Source of the DNA: Siphonodentalium dalli | Lineage: Eukaryota; Mollusca; Scaphopoda; Gadilida; Siphonodentaliidae | Direction of reading: 5' to 3' | NCBI GenBank assembly: GCA_032622095.1 | Contig: CP136061.1 | Coordinates: 251,233,582 to 251,297,581, forward strand | Length of the DNA: 64,000 nt | Part shown: in pieces, positions 12,413 through 24,002 of the stretch | Numbering within the stretch: the stretch's first letter is position 1 | Layout of the letters: every line of letters starts with the position of its first letter | The notes under the pieces: generated by a model | Seen by the model: only the letters and a program-made list of their open reading frames with translations | Told to the model about the DNA's origin: nothing | The model's database searches: none | Program-made: the position numbers and the translations under genes

Positions 12413-14171
12413 GAGTCGTTATTTCGTGAGAATCCAGATTCAGAATCCGAATCCGATTACGGGGTCTGGGCTAATTCCTGATTCTTGGTCAGATTTTGAA
12501 ATCCACGTGGTCTCCGATACTATGTTTAATGTTCTCCCAGCGTCAAACATGGCTCATGTATTTGACACAAATATGATTTGTATCTTATATTTATAAAGTT
12601 CATGTTTGTTGTGAAAGTCATGCTTTGCTTCTATGTGTATATACATGGCACCTAATTAGCTGTCAATCCGACTTAATCGCATCTTTTGTTCAAGTTAAGG
12701 TGAGTTTATTGTTGAGGGCAAGCATTTCTAACAGCTCTAGGTCTCCTGAATCAAATTCCGAAGACGTTGTGGAGAACACACGAAAGTTGTCAGTTGTACA
12801 GGGACGTGGCGACAGGGGTTGGTTGGGGTGTCTCGACCCCTCCCGGAACTTTGGTACAATTGTCTTAGCTGTACAGTCATTCATACGTGTGGCAAATCGG
12901 GATTCTTTTGACTAACCAAATAATGATACGTACAAACCAGCAAACGCAACAAGCAAATCAGATTTTAAATAAATACATATACAAACTTATGACTAACTCG
13001 GGGAGGGGGTGACCGGTGATCTTTATATATGTTCAACTCGTTTTTTAGTCATGTTGCTTTACCTTTACTAATTATTTATTTTTCAGTGTAATAACATATG
13101 GGAGAGGGAGTACCATAAAGTGAGTCAGCACTTGTACTCCAATCTCGTCTGTATAAACAGATGTATGTGTTATATATCATCTGTCATCTAAATTTGACAA
13201 ATATTTTAAAATAAATGTGTCTAAACTAAACTTTGGTACATTTCCAGCAGTTCGAAATGTCATGCATGACACAACATTAGTTGGATATAAATTTGACACC
13301 ATATATAGGTTGGAATAGTTATCATTGTTTGATTTTTTTCAACCAGTAAAAGTTGGTTATTTTCAACTCTTAGGGTGTGTCAAGTTGGATATTTCTGATG
13401 GGGTGGAAATGGAATTCTGCGAACATGTGAGATTGATGTTTGGTTCAAGGGGGGGGGGGGGGGGGTGCAGTTGGTCGGAAATTTGAGGAAACCTCTAGCC
13501 ACAACCCTAGAACTTGTACGTTTGGGTACTTAATCAATAAATTGACTGACATTTGCACTATATAGTCCTGATATCCTAGAATAAGCTTTACATTTGTATT
13601 TGTGCGATTGTGAGATGAGTTCACGTGCGATCACAAGACCACAACATTAGCTTCATGGGCAAAGCTTTATTTTCCAACTAATGTACAGCACGTTGGCCAA
13701 AAAATGTATGTGTTTCTTCCTTATACAGAGACTATTGTGTAAAATGACTGCATTTGACGAAACAACACATTTTAAATATGAAATTGCTATAAGAATAGAT
13801 AGTACAACGTATATCTGATAATTCATCGATATAAAATAATCCTATTATTTCTTGAATAAGAAGGAACATATAATAAATTCTTTGATATAGATCGTTTATA
13901 TTCTGCAATAATTTGTACACAAGAGACGGATTCTTATGTTTTATTGTGTTTTTAAACTCTGAGGTGGCGAAATCTCGGTTCGTTTACATTACGAACATTT
14001 TAGTCCGTAATCGGAATCCGAATCCGAATCTGGATTACCACGAGATTACGATTACGGTCTGTCCGTTTACTGATTCTGGTCTGTTCGTTTACGGAACCAA
14101 GTCGTACGGGGACTAATCCATAATCTGAATCCAGATTCTGTATCCAGATTCCCACGAAATAACGACTCTGA
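12413..14171. repeat. Inverted repeat pair enclosing ~1.7 kb
   Basis: GAGTCGTTATTTCGTGAGAA (12413) is mirrored by TTCCCACGAAATAACGACTC (ending 14170). Both are followed inward by repeats of GAATCCAGATTC/GAATCCGAATC. The outermost bases (CTGAG versus CAGAG) resemble hAT termini, but I find no 8-bp duplication. The interior has a 17-base G run (13449-13465) and no recognisable gene. It could be a DNA element or two independent insertions. Confidence 0.4.
13252..13350 (+). repeat. Dispersed repeat, copy 2 (first copy 3176)
   Basis: It contains GACACAACATTAGTTGGA and the following ATATAGGTTGGAA block shared with the copy at 3176. Confidence 0.5.
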
Positions 14172-14637
14172 ATATATAGGTATTAATGATATCCTTTTCA
14201 TACGTTTTCGGAAGACAGGTCTTGATTGCTTGGATGTATTATTACTTTCTAGGGGAATGAGTGGTATGGGAGAACTTTAGAACACGAGATGGTCCTGAAT
14301 TTGTTTTGAACTATGGGATTAGGTTGTCGTCTATTGGGTTCTGCTCTCTTGTCATACATACCAGACAAAGAAGCCGGTAAGCGATCGTAGTACCAGTCAT
14401 GCATGAAAATGGATGCATGTAAGTTATCATCTATTAAAAAAAAAAGATTGCCGTGTTACTATCTAAACCTCTCTATTGTCCGGTGCAATCCCTTTGATAT
14501 ATTTTAAGAATCTATCAAGCAGAAATATGCGAATTTCAACTGCGTGTGTTCATGGCCGAATAAACCTGCACATTCCATTCAACATCAATGCAGACAAAAT
14601 CCTTATATTTGGAGATCCTGTGCAAGATGATGCACAT

Positions 14638-15066
14638 GATGATCACGGAAACAGGCGCGATAACTCTCCCAAATCCCTGATGATCACCGAGACTGGCGCG
14701 ATAACTCTCCCAAACCCCTGATGATCACGGAAACAGGGGCGATAACTCTCCCACATCCCTGATGATCACAAGACAGGCGCGATAACTCTCTCAAATCCCC
14801 GATGATCACCGAGACTGGCGCGATAACTCTCCCAAACCCCTGATGATCACGGACACAGGGGCGATAATTCTCCCAAATCCCCGATGATCACAGAAACAGG
14901 GGCGATAACACTCCCAAATCCCTGATGATCACAAGACAAGCGCGATAACTCTCCCAAATCCCTGATGATCAACGAGACAGGCGCGATAACTCACCCAAAC
15001 CCCTGATGATCACAGAAACGTGCATGGGCGATAACTCAACCCGAACCAATGATGATCACAGAGACA
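14638..15066 (+). repeat. 41-bp minisatellite, ~10-11 units
   Basis: The unit begins GATGATCACGGAAACAGG and contains CGCGATAACTCTCCCAAA. Variants alternate between GACTGGCGCG and ACAGGGGCG forms. The array decays at its right end. It has no coding role that I can support. Confidence 0.9.
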
Positions 15067-15069
15067 GTG

Positions 15070-17660
15070 AAACGTCAGGAAATTTTGTTTCTTAAATTAA
15101 GTTTTTATGATCAGTAAAACATTAGTTGATATTTAACCCAAAAACTTGTGGTTGTACTCGATAGTGTAATTGTAAATTAGTTTTGGGGTTTCTGGAGCGC
15201 CACTAGCCCCTAGACGCCAGGATTGCGAAACTTAAGAAATGTGCGATGGTTCAAGGGTGATACCAAATCGAGGGCACCAAACCTTTCGTGTGCGATAGTT
15301 TAATTGAAACCCTCCGGGCTCTCTGTCTAACAGCCGTTCACATATAAACAGCGTCGCATCCGGTCGCATCCGGTCACATCCGGTCATCGCTGGGCCGGGA
15401 AATAGAGTAAAATGTATCTATCGGACCTTTTCTGTTTAAGATACGGGCGGCGTTTGCGGTGGGTATGCTGTTAAAATATTCACCTCCGTCAAAAACCGCC
15501 ATAAACAGAAATAATAGTAAAATATAGTCAGACCTTGTTCTTATACCAATCACACTCTTCCAACTAATGTGTAGAAACGAGTTAAAAATTCCGAATTGTG
15601 GGTATATTGTGAGGATTGATTTGTTAAAATATTTAAGGCCATTACTGCCCTTAGACTCTTTTTTACAACCATGCCACGACCCTGGTGTGTTCATTTAAAA
15701 CACAAAATCACACATTACAGAGCAAAATAGTACGTACCATGTATTGTACGCCACGAACGTTTTAACATATAAATCTCCATATATCATTAATCACAGGTCG
15801 GAATACTGAACTTACATGCTTATCTACGATTTGTATGTGTAATAATATACACAAAATGTGTAAGGGATATTTGTTGATTTTATGTATCTTTGTGTATTAA
15901 AATGTAGAAATTGACCCATTGATTGTGTAAAAATTGTTACACAATTTGTGTACGTATATGAAACTACACCTATACTACACAAATATGTTTAAGATAAAAA
16001 ATGAATAATGATTGTGTAGCAGGGCTAGACAGTTTGTTTAGAAAACCTACACTTTAGTCATAAGAGTGCAGAAATATGGTATAAACAGTACGTTATTGTC
16101 AAATGTTCTTCCTTTGTTATGTACACAAAAGCAAAACACGTTACAGAACCTGGCTTTTGTTTAGATCCGGATATGGTAAACATAAAGAGCGTTATTTGTT
16201 ACTGTTTTCCTGATATGGAAATAATAAAGAGCGTTTATATCATTTGTGTGTGATTAACCAATAGCATTGCGCTGTGTTGTGTAAACAGAAGCAAAACTTC
16301 TGTAACACGAGCAGGCTCTTGTTTACGTACAAATCGTACGTCTTGACGACAATATGCTATTTACTCACTGATTATGTTTGGCATATGAACAAAACTATAT
16401 ATAATATTGATCTCGCTGAGCCTCACATGACACCTTATCCGACAACCAAGCGTCCCGTAACGTATTTATTATGTCAGTGGAGAAAGTCCAGCATATCCAT
16501 TTAATTAATCGTCGCTGTATTTTATTGTAATTTGGTTAGATAACTGAGTCGTCTATGGCCATTACAATGACGCGTCATGGGCGTTGAACGTCAACGCATT
16601 GATTTAATGGCTAATTACCAAAGATAGGACAACTTGTTGAGTTTGATAGTTAATTTATGAGTCTTTAGAATTCCTCAAATATATCGCATGCATGTTTTGG
16701 TACATGGTACTATGTCTTTAAATTCACAGAAAATGATTTCCGACAGATATCCCCTTTCTTGGCGCCAAAATACATCAAAAATATTCCCGAGGCGACTGCG
16801 TTTCTGAAAAAACAAGATGGCGGATAAGCACCTAATATTTATTTCATATTAGGTCACCGACCTAATATGGGTTCTTATGCCGTCACTATATATCGACGCT
16901 GATTGGATAATTGCAAGAGCTGACATAATAAATTTTAATATTCCTTCTGTTGATAGTGATTTGAACAAATATGAATATTTTTGCAACGAACGCCGCCCGT
17001 GCCTTTAATGTGGTACAGTTTGACAGATTACTATTGAGAAATGTGACGTAAATAGTATGGTATTGAAGTGTGAAATGTAAATCGTTCATCACATATTTTC
17101 TTAGCCGGTCAGGGGGGGGGGGGGGGGGGGGGTGAATTTTTTTTCCCGGCACGTATGCCGGGGTGGGTGGTCAAAACCACCAACAAGCAATTTTTTCCGC
17201 AACTAAAAAAAAAAAATCCTGCTTGTTTTTTAGTGTTTTGGCAATGAGTTGGGATTCAAACCCACTTTGAATGAGAGAAATAATGTAATTATAACTGTAA
17301 ACTGACTGCAGGCAGTTATCGTGTTGTATTTTGTTGCAAATTTTGAAATCCAAGATGGCCGCTGGCAGCCATGTTTTTTTGGCCGAATGACCTCAAAATG
17401 ACTCATTCCTATTTACATGTCCATGTTACATCCATGATAAATAGTATGCACAGAAATTCATATACAGCTGTTTACAGTGAATTCCCCCCCGCAAATATCT
17501 GTTTTAGTGTTAAAAGGGGGGTGGTTGTCAAAAAATGGTCGGAAAAAACTGCCGAAAACGGAAAAAAAATTGGCGGTGGGGGTGGTTGGGTACAAAAAAT
17601 GATCGAAAGGGAAAAAATGCCATACGTGCCTGAAATGTTTTTCCGACCCCCCCCCCTGAA
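15070..17660. other. No recognisable gene; small duplications and a G21 tract
   Basis: CATCCGGTCG-type triplication lies near 15357-15386. A diverged ~160-bp tandem duplication pairs about 16117-16260 with 16277-16330 (AAGCAAAACxxxxTxACA, CTTTGTTTAG-like blocks). A 21-base G run lies at 17112-17132. About 15400-15560 shares blocks with 21880-22050, so a dispersed repeat is present. Open frames here (up to 125 codons) show no recognisable protein. Confidence 0.45.
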
Positions 17661-19338
17661 CCGGTACTCAGTATTCACCCGCTCTGTTAACTGGTATCCA
17701 GGATTCATCCCTCAGTTAACTGGTATCCAGGATTCATCACTCTGTTAACTGGTATCCAGATTCATCACTCTGTTAACTGGTATCCAGGTTTCATCAATCC
17801 GTTAACTGGTACTTATTATTCACCCGCTCTGCTAACTGGTACCCAGGATTCATCGCTCCGTTAACTGGTATCCATGATTCATCACTCTGTTAACTGGTAT
17901 CCAGGTTTCATCCATCCGTTAACTGGTATTTAGTATTCATCCGCTATGTTAACTGGTATCCAGGATTCACCCGTTCTGTTAACTGGTATCCAGGATTCAT
18001 CCCTTCGTTAACTGGTATCCAGGATTCACCCGTTCTGTTAACTGGTACTCAGTATTCACCGGCTCTGTTAACTGGTATCCAGGATTCACCCGCTCTGTTA
18101 ACTGGTATCCAGGATTCATCCCTCCGTTAACTGGTATCCAGGATTCATCATGCTGTTAACTGGAATCCAGGATTCATCCATCTGTTAACTGGTATCCAGG
18201 ATTCACCACTATGTTAAGTGGTATCCAGGATTCATCCCTCCGTTAACTGCAATAACTGGTAGCCAGGATTCATCACTCTGTTAACTGGTATCCAGGATTC
18301 ATCCCTCCGTTAACTGGTATTAATTAATGATACACCCATCTGTTAACTGGTACTCATGATTAATCCCTCCATTAACTGGTACTCAGTATTAACCCGCTCT
18401 GTTAACTGGTATCCAGGATTCATCACTCTGTTAACTGGTATCCATGATTCATCACTCTGTTAACTGATATCCAGGTTTCATCCATCCGTTAACTGGTATT
18501 TAGTATTCACCCGCTATGTTAACTGGTATCCAGGATTCACCCGTTCTGTTAACTGGTATCCAGGATTCACCCCTTCGTTAACTGGTATCCAGGATTCACC
18601 CGTTCTGTTAACTGGTACTCAGTATTCACCGGCTCTGTTAACTGGTATCCAGGATTCACCCGCTCTGTTAACTGGTATCCAGGATTCATCCCTCCGTTAA
18701 CTGGTATCCAGGATTCATCATGCTGTTAACTGGTACTCAGTATTCACCGGCTCTGTTAACTGGTAGCCAGGATTTACCCGTTCTGTTAACTGGTATCCAG
18801 GATTAATCATGCTGTTAACTGGAAACCAGGTTTCACCCCTCCGTTAACTGGTATCCAGGATTCATCCCTCCGTTAACTGGTATCCAGGATGCATCATGCT
18901 GTTAACTGGAATCCAGGTTTCATCCATCTGTTAACTGGTATCCAGGATTCACCACTCTGTTAACTGGTATCCAGGATTCATCCCTCCGTTAACTGCAATA
19001 ACTGGTAGCCAGGATTCATCCCTCCGTTAACTGGTATCCAGGATTCATCCCTCCGTGAACTGGTATCCAGGATTCATCCCTCCGTTAACTGGTATCCAGG
19101 ATTCATCATGCTGTTAACTGGAATCCAGGTTTCATCCATCTGTTAACTGGTATCCAGGATTCACCACTCTGTTAACTGGTATCCAGGATTCATCCCTCCG
19201 TTAACTGGTATTAATTAATGATACACCCATCTGTTAACTGGTATTCATGATTAATCCCTCCGTTAACTGGTACTAAGTATTCATTCCTCCATTAACTGGT
19301 ATTATTATGCACCCATCTGTTAACTCAACGTAACTGGT
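17661..19338 (+). repeat. 29-30-bp minisatellite, ~56 units
   Basis: The unit is GTTAACTGGTATCCAGGATT plus a variable 9-10 bp tail (CATCCCTCC, CACCCGCTCT and others). GTTAAC is the HpaI palindrome and is nearly invariant. Blocks of several units recur in the same variant order about 600 bp apart (around 17880 and 18480; also 18890 and 19090), showing that expansion copied multi-unit blocks. Unit length alternates 29/30, so no frame is kept. Confidence 0.95.
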
Positions 19339-19619
19339 ATTCAAGAGTCAGAGGAGTGACACCATTCCATCAGTTTCATAACCCTTTATCATGTTGTACT
19401 CATGCGATATCAAATTAAATAGCACAATCAATTATAATTTTGCATACTATGACCGCGATATTCATATCAATTCCTGTAAAGTGCAAATGACGCTGTAGCT
19501 CAACTTGGGAAGGAGATCATTTTTGCCGAGCAATAAATAGAATAATAAAGAAGAAGGAAAGTCAAAAACGTAAAGGCTGGCTAAGGACTTGTATTGTGTA
19601 GATGAAATTATTTTCATTT

Positions 19620-20100
19620 AACAAATTTCTCTAAATGTGGTCTGCAGGGTGTGCCAATGGATTCAAATTTGAAATCAAAGATGTAGTCATGCAAAGAGTA
19701 AAATTCAACATGGCTGTCGGCGGCCATGTTTTCATCGAAAATCGTTAAAATTTTATAGAGATCACATACATGCCTCTAAACTTTCAAAACATTTTTCCAA
19801 TAAATGCGGGCCGCAGGGTGTGCCCATGAATTCAAATTTGAAATCCAAATGGCTGCTGGTGGCCATGTTTTTCAACGAATATCGAAAACAAAAAGATGGC
19901 TCCCATCTAGAGGTCACCATGAAGATCCAAATGGAGATTAGTGATGTTCTGATGAGGGATGTGGCATGTAGGGTGATCCAAAGGAAATTGTTGATGGATG
20001 GACGCACAGGGCGGCCCGACATACGCACACATGGACGACGGACGCCAACCACGGCAATAGCTCAAACTTTACAAAGAAAAGTTGAGCTAAAAAATATGGA
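19620..20100 (+). repeat. Dispersed element remnant with internal ~170-bp duplication
   Basis: CAGGGTGTGCC(A/C)ATG(G/A)ATTCAAATTT and the following GGCCATGTTTT block occur twice (about 19640-19740 and 19805-19880). A related block sits at 17345-17395. The right end has GACGGACGCCAA followed by GCAATAGCTCAA and a short inverted AGTTGAGCT, an arrangement I associate with dispersed repeats in invertebrate genomes; family uncertain. Not coding. Confidence 0.4.
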
Positions 20101-20602
20101 AGGCTGACACCAAAGTTGGCAAACACTGAATTAATTAAACGACCTTTCGCGTTATCTGCTGAGCAAGGAGCATTAAGTTAAAATCGAACACGACTATAGC
20201 GAGGCACGTTTAATCGGATTCCAGCTCCATTAGAATTTGACTTTAAATTGACTTTTGTTCGACTGTAAGTGACACGTGCTGTCGTTATCACTTCAGCCAA
20301 TGGTTGTCTGTCGTACGCGGACCAGATTGTCGAGATCGAAAGTAATCAATTTGCGCAATTTAAAACTGTGAAATCTCCTGATAATTCTAAAAATCCTCTC
20401 AGCATCACGGCAGCGACCTAAGGTGAAATTTCATCACTTGTCTGTCAATATTTGCGAGTTTTTGAAGCGTCGCATGACATCGCTTTGTGTCACAGGTCTC
20501 CAGAATAAAATGTGAGTTTTGTAATATACTTAATCCTATAGTATTATAGGATTTGTGTTAGCAAAAAGTAGTATGATGATATGGGTCTTATGTGAGTTAA
20601 GG

Positions 20603-20697
20603 GCCCACTTAATTTTCGAGTCACCGATTATTTTTTATAGTGTCTTGATATATGGTTCTAATAACAATCTATGCCATAAAATATGATTATCTTACTT
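20603..20697 (+). repeat. Dispersed ~95-bp repeat, copy 2 (first copy 3585)
   Basis: It shares GGCCCACTTAATTTTCGAGT and ATGCCATAAAATATGATTA with the copy at 3585. Confidence 0.6.
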
Positions 20698-20739
20698 TAT
20701 TACACTCCTATGAGTGATTTCCATTGAAAATTAAAAAAA

Positions 20740-21110
20740 TGGTAATGTTACTTACTGAATGTTCGATGGTTGATCTTTCTCCACAATGTATGTAGATTAG
20801 CCACATGAAAATACAGGTCAAGATAGAATTTGGATTCGGACCGCCCATTTTTGTTGGAGTTATGATCCTTGTTAACATAGAATTTGCAGATTATTTTGGT
20901 TTGCAGGTGATAACTTTAGTTTTATTTATCTGATTGTTTACACATTTCGTATGTGGATTACTGATATGAAAATACTGCTCAAGGTCGAGTTTGGTTTCCG
21001 TCCGCCTATTTTCCCCTGAGTTATGACCCTTGTTAACTTATAATTTGACGATTATTTTGATTTCCGGGTGATACATTTAGTCAGAGTTATCTGTTTGCTT
21101 TAAAATTATT
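20740..21110 (+). repeat. Two diverged ~150-bp tandem copies of a dispersed repeat
   Basis: The two halves share CACATGAAAATAC-like, GTTATGA(T/C)CCTTGTTAAC and GATTATTTTG(G/A)TTT blocks. The same blocks (GGAGTTATGTCCCTTTT, GATTATTTTGTTGTC) recur at about 27540-27740. It looks like an old dispersed repeat; no protein was recognised. Confidence 0.55.
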
Positions 21111-21473
21111 GCCCTTACTGGAAATTACCACGGGTGTATTTTGCCACGCCTAGCCATGTTCTTGTTTAATGTGCATTATGAATTTTCACAGCTCAGTTAC
21201 TAGTTTATTGCCATCAGACACACGTTAAAGCCACATGACGGTTTGGGCTCCAAAATACACCAAGTAATATTCGCTTTTGAATTTGTCCTGGGTATTAACT
21301 AATAAATATGAAACAAAGACCCCTGTCTGGAAACGCTTTTGTTAATTAATATTGAATTTATTTATAATTGTCTGGTATAATATATATACAATAAATCCTG
21401 GGTCATTTTACGGATCATGTTCGTTCGGAGCGTAGCATGCGAGATAACTATATCGGGATGGTCCCCCTTCATG

Positions 21474-21795
21474 TTATTGGGGGCGGGAATACCCCATGAT
21501 GGTCGGAATGACCGAGTGGTCTCCCATGACCCTGATATTATTGGGGAGGGGCTATAGCCCCGGGTGGTCGGCATGACCGAGTAGTCTATCCTGCACCCTC
21601 ATTTTATTGGGGAGGGGCTAGTCCCGTGGTGGTCGGCCTGGCCGAGTGGTGCCCCTTCACACCTCATATTATTGGGGGAGGGGTTAACCCCGTGGTGGTC
21701 GGCCTGGTCGAGTGGTCCTCCTCTTCATACCTCATATTGGGGGGGGGGCGTGATAGTCAGGCGGACCGAGTGGTCCCCCTTCACCCCTCATATTA
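21474..21795 (+). repeat. ~65-bp minisatellite, 5 units
   Basis: Each unit has TTATTGGGG(G/A)(G/C)GGG, a CCCCGTGGTGGTCGGC block and CCGAGTGGTC; unit starts are near 21474, 21538, 21604 and 21669, and the fifth is degenerate. The preceding DNA (21290-21400) shares blocks with the TTAA-flanked MITE at 37029, so the array may have grown inside a related element. Confidence 0.75.
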
Positions 21796-22091
21796 TTTTC
21801 TTTTTTGAATGGTCAAACACACACAATGGAAACATTAAAGGCACGGGTGGGCTTCGCGATAAGTATATGTTGTCCAATACGTCACATCCGTTACAACTGC
21901 CATAAGCAGAAATAATATTAAAATATAGACATATTTTATTCGTATACCAATGGTAAATATCGTGTAATATTCTTTATATTTATATATGGCGGTTTTAAGT
22001 AACTGTTTTTAACAACGATAACCCACCGCGAAGACCATCCGTGCCTTTAAATTACATTTCAAATTAACATGTATTATTCGTTTTCTTTCTC

Positions 22092-23690
22092 TATTCGGGT
22101 GGTAGTGGTGCTGTGTCTGCAGGTAATTATCCTTTTGGGTGATAGTGGTGTTGTTTCTGCAGGTAATTATCCTTTTGGGTGGTAGTGGTGCTGTTTCTGA
22201 AAGGTAATTATCCTTGTGTGTGATAGTGGTGCTGTTTCTGCAGGTAATTACACTTTCGGGTGGTAGTGGTGCTGTTTCTGCAGGTAATTACACTTTCGGG
22301 TGGTAGTGGTGCTGTTTCTGCAGGTAATTATCATTTCGGGTGGTATTGGTGCTGTGTCTGCAGGTAATTATCATTTCGGGTGGTATTGGTGCTGTGTCTG
22401 CAGGTAGTTATCCTTTCGGGTGGTAGTGGTGCTGTGTCTGCGGGTAATTATCCTTTCGGGTGATAGTGGTGCTGTTTCTGCAGGTAATTATCCTTTCGGG
22501 TGGTAGTGGTGCTGTGTCTGCAGGTAGTTATCCTTTCGGGTAGTAGTGGTGCTGTGTCTGCGGGTAATTATCCTTTCGGGTGATAGTGGTGCTGTTTCTG
22601 CAGGTAATTATCCTTTCGGGTGGTAGTGGTGCTGTTTCTGCAGGTAATTATCCTTTTGGGTGGTAGTGGTGCTGTTTCTGCAGGTAATTATCCTTTTGGG
22701 TGGTAGTGGTGCTGTTTCTGCAGGTAATTACACTTTCGGGTGGTAGTGGTGCTGTTTCTGCAGGTAATTATCCTTTTGGGTGGTAGTGGTGCTGTGTCTG
22801 CAGGTAATTATCCTTTTGGGTGGTAGTGGTGCTGTTTCTGCAGGTAATTACACTTTCGGGTGGTAGTGGTGCTGTTTCTGCAGGTAGTTATCCTTTCGGG
22901 TGATAGTTGTGCTGTTTCTGCAGGTAATTACACTTTCGGGTGGTAGTGGTGCTGTTTCTGCAGGTAATTATCATTTTGGGTGATAGTGGTGCTGTTTCTG
23001 CAGGTAATTACACTTTCGGGTGGTAGTGGTGCTGTTTCTGCAGGTAATTATCATTTTGGGTGATAGTGGTGCTGTTTCTGCAGGTAATTACACTTTCGGG
23101 TGGTAGTGGTGCTGTTTCTGCAGGTAATTACACTTTCGGGTGGTAGTGGTGCTGTTTCTGCAGGTAGTTATCCTTTCGGGTGATAGTTGTGCTGTTTCTG
23201 CAGGTAATTACACTTTCGGGTGGTAGTGGTGCTGTTTCTGCAGGTAATTATCATTTTGGGTGATAGTGGTGCTGTTTCTGCAGGTAATTACACTTTCGGG
23301 TGGTAGTGGTGCTGTTTCTGCAGGTAATTATCATTTTGGGTGATAGTGGTGCTGTTTCTGCAGGTAATTACACTTTCGGGTGGTAGTGGTGCTGTTTCTG
23401 CAGGTAATTATCCTTTTGGGTGGTAGTGGTGCTGTTACTGCAGGTAATTATCATTTCGGGTGATAGTGGTGCTGTGTCTGCAGGTAATTATCCTTTTGTG
23501 TGGTAGTGGTGCTGTTTCTGAGGTAATTATCAATTCGGGTGGTATTTGTGCTGTTTCTGCAGGTAATTATCCTTGTGTGTGATAGTGGTGCTGTTTCTGC
23601 AGGTAATTATCCTTTTGGGTGATAGTGGTGCTGTTTCTGCAGGTAGTTATCCTTTTGTGTGATAGTGATGCTGTGTCTGCAGGTAATGAT
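22092..23690 (+). repeat. 40-bp minisatellite, ~40 units, with abutted splice-like motif
   Basis: The unit is GGTGGTAGTGGTGCTGTTTC followed by TGCAGGTAATTA and a variable TCCTTTCGG/CACTTTCGG part. Variants (ATCC, ATCA, CACT) form repeated multi-unit blocks. Nearly every unit carries a pyrimidine-rich CTGTTTCTGCAG directly followed by GTAATT on the + strand, that is, a 3'-splice-site-like motif abutting a 5'-splice-site-like motif. There is no open frame of note. Confidence 0.95.
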
Positions 23691-24002
23691 CGTTTACATA
23701 TTTGTTATAACTGAATGAATCCGTTCAATACAGAATGGGTTCAACGCGTCATCTCGCCCTAAATATATCGTGAGGTATCGCGAGGTCAGCGGCTTAATAA
23801 CAGATAGAGGCGACACAGCTTTACTCCACGTTATTGAATAAGTCGATAAATTTACACTGTCTGAGCCAGCCCTTGTTTGAATGGTCCAAGCAATTAGGGT
23901 GTTATTCGTAGGATACTCGAGTTCAGAAGAGGAAGGGATCAAAGAAATCGCATATTCAAATGAGATAAAGATGAAGAGGCACTCCGTATTTCCCGAACAT
24001 CG

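Noticed and set aside
22092-23690. CRISPR array
   Set aside because: Units are directly abutting minisatellite copies with no unique spacers, and the window is eukaryotic. The same applies to the arrays at 14.6, 17.7, 46.8 and 62 kb.
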